Part shown: positions 57,610 to 64,000 of the stretch, one piece after another
How the letters are laid out: each line of letters opens with the position of its first letter
Position numbering within the stretch: position 1 is the first letter of the stretch
Source: Phocoena phocoena
Lineage: Eukaryota; Chordata; Mammalia; Artiodactyla; Phocoenidae
Assembly: GCF_963924675.1 (NCBI RefSeq)
Contig: NC_089239.1
Span: forward strand, 31,891,818 to 31,955,817
Length of the DNA: 64,000 nucleotides
Direction: 5' to 3'
The notes under the pieces: model-generated
Databases searched by the model: none
What the model was told of the DNA's origin: nothing
Seen by the model: the letters and a program-made list of their open reading frames with translations, nothing else
Position numbers and translations under genes: made by a program

Positions 57610-58860
57610 TATAAATTGGCTTATATAGTGCATGTTTTATTATCTGTTACTCTTGAGATATCCAAAGCAAAGTCTCCTTCACTACCCTGAATAATTACAA
57701 TTTAGTATATCATACATGATAGAAAACCTGTGGAATTACATCCACTATTTTTAAGAATAATCAATTTTCAGAACATGCTCTCAGGGAAAAATAAAATATG
57801 TTGTATTTACTATTTTCAATTAAGTTCTGTTTCTTTATCTAACTTTGTGTGAAAAATTAATAGTTACCAGAATAAATAGCCTATGGAGTAAAAGTCAATT
57901 AAGTGGCCGTGTTTATTAAATGTTGAAGTATTCTATTTTGTCTACAAGAGAAGTACAGATTAAAATGGATTTGCTAATAGTTGCCATGGTAATGTTATTG
58001 ATTTAAAATACATACTGGACAACATTTTAACATTTGTTTTTTGAGATTGACATAGCAACATTATAGAGAGGTCATACAATGATTACTTGTCATCATTTAA
58101 AGTCTAGTTTATATAAACATTCCCAAAAAAGGGTGCCTAAAGGAGTCATCACGAAAGAATAAACACCTTCTCATTAAGAAGTAAACTCAAAGCTCAGGTC
58201 TGTAATTTTATTAGAGAAAACAAAAATCAATATGTCGGTGTGTGTCTGTGTGACTCCAATATAGCTAACTGCTGGGTGTGGACCAAGCTTAATAAGGCCA
58301 ACTTTTGGTCACTCTTCAGTGCCAGTCATTTCACGTATGCTTAAAAATAAAAAACCCTGTTCCTTCTCAGTCCTTGGCATTTATTTGATAATATCAAGGA
58401 GGATGTCCCCACAAGGATGTTCAACAAGCATATAATGTCCTGCTCAGTAGTTCTGGCCAGATGTGCAGGAGGGCCCTAGGCTTTGGCTGGGAGGAGCCAG
58501 TTAGCCTGGCCTTGGGGAGACCCTGCTGAGGTCTGGAGAGGCTGACTCACATTTCACTTGAGGCTGTGAGAAACTCAGTGGCAAATTATAGTATACTGGA
58601 CAAAACTGAAGTACTTCATGGGTCTGTAATGTGACTTGTCCCTGGTTCATAATCACAATTGGCACCTATCATCAGACAATCCATCAGGCTGTGGCAGTCT
58701 AATAATAGGTATTTTTTTACACATCATGACCATTATTATAGTGATAAACCTGTTATTCCCAGGGATGCATTTTCATTGCTTTGCCATTTACGTACCCATT
58801 ATGTGAGTAACAACTATTATATACTGAGCCCATAATATGTACTGGGCACCACGCATTCTC
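57610..58860. other. Unannotated, largely repeat-free DNA
   Basis: No named repeat. 58380-58600 is GC-richer than its surroundings (gccctaggctttggctggga, aggctgactcacatttcact), with no ORF of interest. Confidence 0.45.
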
Positions 58861-58869
58861 ATTTGTCCG

Positions 58870-59245
58870 TGGCAATGCGGTCACCCTGGTCTCCTTCTGG
58901 TTCCTCAAACATACCATGTTTAAGCCCATTTTGGGGCCTCTGCCCTCAATGTTCTGTCTGCCTGGTGGGCTTATCCCTACTCTGCACCTGGCTGGATCCT
59001 TCCTGGCATTCAGGGGTAATCTCAAGCTCATCTCACCACAAAGACCTTGCTTGACATTCTAAATAGCTACTAGTTCACTTTCTGTCCCATTGCCTTAGTT
59101 TAACGTATCACTATCTTTTGTTTTACTGTTTGCTGTCTGTCCTGTCACTAGAGCATATAATGTAGGAATTCCTTTGTTTAGTTCATTACTATATCCCGGA
59201 CATTGTGCCCTCAATAAGTATCTGTTGAAAGAATGACGGAATACA
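58870..59245 (+). mobile_element. L2 LINE 3' end
   Basis: Long, clear L2 tail: 'gttctgtctgcctggtgggc', 'cacctggctggatccttcct', 'ggcattcaggggtaatctca', 'tttctgtcccattgccttag', 'tttactgtttgctgtctgtc', 'tcactagagcatataatgta', 'gtgccctcaataagtatctg', 'ttgaaagaatgacg'. Confidence 0.9.
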
Positions 59246-59269
59246 TCAATGCTCTCAGTACCTACATCA

Positions 59270-59400
59270 AACTCAGTCCTTTCAGTAGCTCTGTGAGATA
59301 AGTAAGTGTTGGTATTTCCATGTCACAGAGGAGAAAACTGAAACCAAGAATGGTTGAATGCGTTGTCTGAATGTCTTCAATTTTTAAATGATCATAGAAT
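59270..59400 (-). mobile_element. MIR SINE
   Basis: Reverse-complement MIR: 'tagctctgtgagataagtaa', 'tatttccatgtcacagagga', 'gaaaactgaaaccaagaatg'. It directly follows the L2 tail. Confidence 0.75.
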
Positions 59401-59409
59401 TACATCAGC

Positions 59410-60140
59410 CCCACCCTTCTCTGGGGCACATATTTCTGTTGCTTCTAATGGTTCATAAGACAGGGGGCAGCCGACATCCCGGGCAGCTGCCACCATGCAA
59501 GTTCGCTTGTGCTTTGTAAGAGCTGCCCCTGGTACTCTTCACTCTTCACGGCTGCTTTCACCACACCTCAGACCTACGTTTAAGGGGTAATTTGCTGAAA
59601 TAGCTCACTTACCTTTGCTCTCTGATAGATGAAGATATGGGCCAGACCAGAGCACATACTGTTATGGCGAGGGGGATAATGCCCTCTGTGCTGAGAGTTT
59701 CAGTGTCATATTCAGTTTCCCAAACTCCTTCTTTCTTGGAAGGAACCTAAAGATGAGGATTATTTAAAATAAAGAGACCTCTGAACTCTCCTGTTATTTG
59801 AAGATCAGGCCACAACACCTGCACTTAATGGCACCTTAATCTGTGTAAGTCCGACGGCGAATTGTGTATCCCTCTGCATTTGTGGTATTTATTGTGGTTC
59901 AACTTCTCATTCTCCGTTGTACTGTGTAATTCAAACTTTTGAGGCATGGCTTGAAATTATGTGATTTTTTGAAGTGATTAGTTTTGGCATGTCATAATGT
60001 GTAACCCTCTCAGAAAATAGCTTTATTAAGTCAGCATTCACTAACTAGAACTGCACAGTCCACACTGAGATAAAAATTCCCTTCCTTAAGAGATATTTTC
60101 TGATAATACATGTAAGAAGCATTTAGAAAATTTTGGAAAA
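59410..60140. other. Unannotated non-coding DNA
   Basis: No named repeat or exon recognised. 59460-59600 is GC-richer (gggcagctgccaccatgcaa) and contains an ATG in a good context, but no useful ORF follows. Confidence 0.45.
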
Positions 60141-60149
60141 CTTCTTAGG

Positions 60150-61170
60150 GAAGAAAAAAGCCGAGTTAGCATGATTCCACCATCCAGAATTAACTTCTGT
60201 TAACATTTCAAAAATAGTGTTCATATAGGCATTTTAAAATAGGTATTTTAAAATCTAAATTAGGTTCGTGAAGACAGTGTACGCTGTAGTGGTATATTAC
60301 ATCTTGTAACCTGCCTACTATACTCAACAGCACATTATTTTTCCAGATTCCAAAGTATTCTTGCATATGTTGCAATGCTAATTTAACCCATAATTATGAG
60401 AAAAGCATGCAGGTGGAAGTCTTAACTAGAAACGACCCATTGTCATACAGAGTTGACCAGGAGTACATGTGAAGTCCAGATGACAGCACCAATTCTTCTT
60501 GACCATTGTCCTTGGGTCCTTTTTTAAGCAGTGACAGAGTGAACACATATCAACATGTAGAAGACTCCTCCTCTGATCTCCTTCTGCTTCTTTTCCGTAG
60601 GTAACAACTCTGCTACACACTGCCCATCCTTTAATCCATATGCTGCTATCCATATTTGCAGTTCTTCAGAGAGGAGGACCTAACAGAAAAAAAAATTATA
60701 CATATAAAAAATAATATATATAATGTTTATATAAAATATAAATTAAATATAATATATATTTATACAAATATAAATTATATATATAATTTTTAAAATAAAA
60801 TTAAATCTATAAATAAATATATAAAAATCATATATATATGTATAGTTTGTGATATTTAAATCCTGTTGCATTAAAGAAAGACACTTTCTCAAATAGAGGT
60901 AAGGATGTTGAGGACACAAAGGGGTGACGAAGCACAGAACCCACATATATCATGATTATACTGGTGACATATTACTCCATCATACTAACCTATTACTCTA
61001 AAATCTTAAGCTATTTCTTTTTTCCCAGTTATAAATAGTAATGCAATGGCAATTGTATTTTCGTTCAATAGTGTCCTTAAGATAAATTCCTAGAGGTGAA
61101 TTATTCAATTGAGTGTATGAACGTTTTCATGAAACTTAACTCACAATGCCATATGTCTACTAGAGAGATA
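60150..61170 (-). mobile_element. L1M/HAL1-type LINE 3' region, interrupted by AT repeat
   Basis: Antisense: 'gattccaccatccagaatta', 'acttctgttaacatttcaaa', 'tgtaacctgcctactatact', then after the AT-rich tract (60690-60845) 'cagttataaatagtaatgca', 'ccttaagataaattcctaga', 'ggtgaattattcaattgagt'. The order fits the HAL1/L1M 3' half. The middle (60400-60690) is less clear. Confidence 0.65.
60690..60845. repeat. AT-rich low-complexity tract
   Basis: Nearly pure A/T with TATATA, TAAATATA and ATAAAT motifs and several short self-complementary runs. Confidence 0.93.
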
Positions 61171-61194
61171 TAATTTATACTATATGATGGTTGG

Positions 61195-61710
61195 TTGTAT
61201 TCTATTTCCCTCCCCCTCCTCCAGCCCTGACCCTAACATCCATTCTTTGCCCCTTCCTGCTCAGCTTTCTGTCCGGGAAGTTCACTGGCAGGAATTCGAT
61301 TACATCACTTAGGCTTCCTTGCTGTTCGGTTTCTAGTCGGGCTCAGTCACAGGGAGACACAAGCTGGAGATGGAGAGTTGGGAGTAGGTCAGGTCAGCTA
61401 TTTCTACCCACCACAGGCTCACTAATTCTCTTCTGGGCAATGGCTGTGCTGTAAACCTACAGCTCCCGTACAGAACCCACACTTCCAGAGCCTGACTTCA
61501 TTCAGTCTCCTCCAACCCGATTTGTTCCCCTCTCAGTCTTGAGTGTGGTAATGGCTTTTTGCTGCTGCTAGCCCTTGATCCTTCACTCTTCCTTACGATG
61601 CCCTTAACTGCAACTGCACTGCAAAAGGAGAAACTTCATTAAACTGTCCTCAGTTAAGGACTCAGAGTATGCCGTCTGTTTCCTGCTATGATGCAGGCTG
61701 ATATATAATA
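61195..61710. mobile_element. Probable ancient repeat, unclassified
   Basis: The right end (61620-61700: aaacttcattaaactgtcct, cagttaaggactcagagtat, gccgtctgtttcctgc) resembles the tail of a common old mammalian interspersed repeat I cannot name. The left part is pyrimidine-rich. The ORF at 61191-61454 has no known motif. Confidence 0.4.
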
Positions 61711-61714
61711 TACA

Positions 61715-63815
61715 CAATAATATATATATCCCCCAGCACTGTCTGAGGACACCTACTTCAAAATACCCTTGGTAATACAAGGATGACTTTAAAAAAAAAC
61801 TTGACAATTTGAAGAAAATTTTAGGCGAAAAAGAGTTCTCATTTTAATTTAATTTCTTTGTTTACAAGTGAGGCTGAGTATTGTAATATATAATTAATAT
61901 TTTAATATATAGTTATAGCTTTAGGGGCGTGAACATTCTATCTACTGCTTGTCCACTTTTTAAAGAAGGGTATTTTTCTTACAGCTTTGAAAATCATCTT
62001 TATATGACAGGAATACGAAATTTCAAATTTGATATTTAATTTTGCTTAGGATTTAAAAAAAATATCTCCTTTGTCATTTCTGCCATTGTTTTGACCTTTA
62101 AAAGGTCATTTTCTAATTCCAGTGTCAGTCACACTTGACTCATATATGAAAATTCTAGTCTCATGATAGCAAATAACTAAACTTGATCGCAAAGATCCTA
62201 ACCTTCTAAAGTGGGTTCAGGAAGGTGCTCCTGACTCCGTGGCTGCTGGTCTCAGTCATGAATGATCCGACTTGCCTGTAGCGCTGTGGCTAGTACTTGT
62301 CAAAAGATAAGACCCCGAGTCATGAGCAAAACCACACATCCGCCGTGCTGGTGCCCACGTGCTTGTCCCCAGTGGTCACCACCAAATCAGGATGACCTCT
62401 CTTTGGTTCTGCCTTCCAAATCGTACACAGTGCCTCTCCGTGGAAGAGTACAACTGAACCCTGTTGTGAAAAGAATCCAAGAAATTCCGTGAGTAGTTAG
62501 AAGAGTGAGAATATTTCTGAAAAGATACAAACTGTATCTGGTATGGACAATTAGTTGGACAATTAGTTCGTTATACATCTTATTCTCTTATTTGAACTTC
62601 CAGACTCATCAGTGGCAACATCATATTTTGCCCAACATGGTGCCAGGAGATGTGCCCATTATGAACCCAAAAATAGGGGACCAAAATTTCTTATAAGTCT
62701 CTGTAGTTTTCTGTGATACATATTCATCTACTAGCCCGATCATCACCCTCCTTTAATATCATATAACTTAATGACCACTCATCATATAGACAATATTAGT
62801 GGAAGGGAATGAGCTTCTGCAACTTGTCACAAGTTGGGATTTCTAGGCTCTTTCTTCCAATACCAATTTCTTGCTCTCTTTGCCCTCAACTAGAGCCTCA
62901 TCCAGTTATAGTTCTTAACCTCATAGATTGTAGCAAATTATCAATGAAATTGTGAGTCATTAAAGATCTCAGTTATTTGGGGGTGTCATACCCTTTCATT
63001 AACTTGTAGCACTGGACAGGGGCAAATTCCAGACATTCTTCTTCTTCAGTCAGTTTTGTAGGAGCAATTCCATTTTCCCCTTGATAAACAAGATCAATCA
63101 ACTGTGATCCCCGTTTGTTGCTGACTGATGAGCCGTAAGTGACAATGTGGCAGCCTCAACCATTGTTGTGATTCCTGGTGGAAACATATCTTCTTTGGGA
63201 TCTAAGACCTATACATTAGCGGTGTCCAAGATACGGGGGGAGAGAAAGCGTAATAAAGAATCTGAGGCCATATTTTGATGTTTGCCGATAGCTTTTCAGC
63301 CTCACCCCTGCTTCCCCTTCTGCCCTGCACCTGGACAAGCTGAGAAGGACGCCTTCCTCTGATGCACTGGTCGGAGGTCCAAACCACAGGAGCCCCTCCC
63401 CTGTCACTTTTCTCTGATCTCTCAGGCCATGTTTGGACCTGTTTAGGAGGACGAGCACAATGATGAATCAGAGTAATAATGTCAATCATTCTTATTTTGT
63501 TCTGAACTCAAGGGAAAAAAAGCAATGTTTGCCAGTAAGACAGTTGCTGAATTTTTTTCTGCAGCTTTTCTTCCTCCGAGTATCAATTAGATTTGTCTGT
63601 GTATGCGTCCAGCCACATCACAAAGCAGTAACTTCAGAAGACATTATTTAATTAGGTGATGATTCTATGGGAAGAAGTTTGGACTGGGCTAGGCTGGCCA
63701 GTTCTTTACTGGTCAAGATATATTTCTGGTGAAGTAAAGCTTATAGCATTGCAAAGTGACCTACTTTAGCTCTAGGACTTTGTTTTGCCTTAAAGTCTAC
63801 TTTATCTAATATTAA
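61715..63815. other. Unannotated non-coding DNA
   Basis: No named repeat. An ORF at 62262-62492 (+, 76 codons) ends with a basic, protein-like segment (SYTVPLRGRVQLNPVVKR) next to a gtgagt, but there is no good acceptor upstream and the rest of the frame looks random. Minus-strand ORFs at 63202-63489 show nothing known. Confidence 0.4.
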
Positions 63816-63823
63816 TATAGGTA

Positions 63824-64000
63824 TAGGCATACCTCACTTATTGTGCTTCATAGATACTGCCTTGTTTTACACATTTTAAGTTTTGGGCAATACTGCATCA
63901 AGCAAATCTATTGGTTCTATTTTTCCAACTTCCATTTACTCACTTCGTGTCTCTGTTTCACATTTTGGTAATTCTTGCAATATTTCGAACTCCACCAGCA
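63824..64000 (+). mobile_element. Tigger1-type DNA transposon, 5' end, runs off window
   Basis: Starts after TA with the Tigger1 terminal sequence (taggcatacctcacttattg), then 'gtgcttcatagatactgcct', 'ctattggttctatttttcca', 'cttcgtgtctctgtttcaca', 'ttttggtaattcttgcaata'. The section aligns with the reverse complement of 29417-29519, an independent check. Any transposase would lie downstream of the window. Confidence 0.92.

Noticed and set aside
62262..62492. 76-codon ORF ending in a protein-like basic segment beside gtgagt
   Set aside because: A donor-like site alone is not enough. No pyrimidine tract plus AG at a suitable place upstream, and I recognise no family.

Overview
This window is non-coding nuclear DNA from a mammal, almost certainly a cetacean (whale or dolphin). 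The main evidence is a series of young, CpG-rich tRNA-derived SINEs of the CHR family, a cetartiodactyl family that is abundant in whales. It occurs here with the typical head (ggcttccctggtggcgcagt) and body (gagcctgcgcgtctggagcc). Artiodactyl-type L1 3' ends, a mariner relic and Tigger1 copies agree with this, and I saw no ruminant BovB. The low-CpG, AT-rich background, the microsatellites and the layered ancient repeats (MIR, L2, L1M, MLT1, MER5A) are typical of a mammalian gene desert or long intron. There is no bacterial-style gene, operon, CRISPR array or phage, and no long intact ORF.

Layout. 1-6.6 kb: a CHR stub, a MIR, a CA repeat, an L2 tail and a young L1 3' end, then unique DNA with one conserved-looking block. 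6.6-8.4 kb: an antisense L1M broken by a CHR SINE. 9.5-14.4 kb: an unnamed ancient repeat, L2 coding debris, L2 tails and a MIR. 14.5-15 kb: a CHR SINE beside a perfect AT palindrome. 15-20.4 kb: mostly unique DNA with a possible regulatory block. 20.4-28.9 kb: L1 ORF2 fragments in both orientations, L2, and three CHR SINEs, each with clear or near-clear target duplications. 29-32.6 kb: an internally deleted Tigger1, an LTR-like block, another CHR and an old repeat. 34.6-37.7 kb: L1M, a mariner beside it, an L2 tail, and a mini-mariner inside an ancient repeat. 40-44 kb: hairpins, the same ancient repeat, a MIR, and an L1 insertion with both a 5' inversion and a 3' transduction. 45-47.2 kb: MIR, L2, a solo MLT1 LTR, and the only plus-strand CHR. 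49.4-56.2 kb: a nested pile of L1s with MER5A. 56.4-58.8 kb: largely repeat-free, with one candidate 75-bp exon. 58.9-64 kb: L2, MIR, L1M/HAL1-type DNA, and a Tigger1 running off the end.

No genes act together here. The only candidate coding feature is the possible exon at 57529-57603 on the plus strand. Seven of the eight CHR SINEs and most L1 pieces lie on the minus strand. That would fit an intron of a plus-strand gene, but it is only inference. I looked for an undescribed biological system and did not find one. The best leads are the L1 transduction with inversion, a perfect 30-bp duplication across 2.5 kb, the candidate exon, and the AT palindrome.
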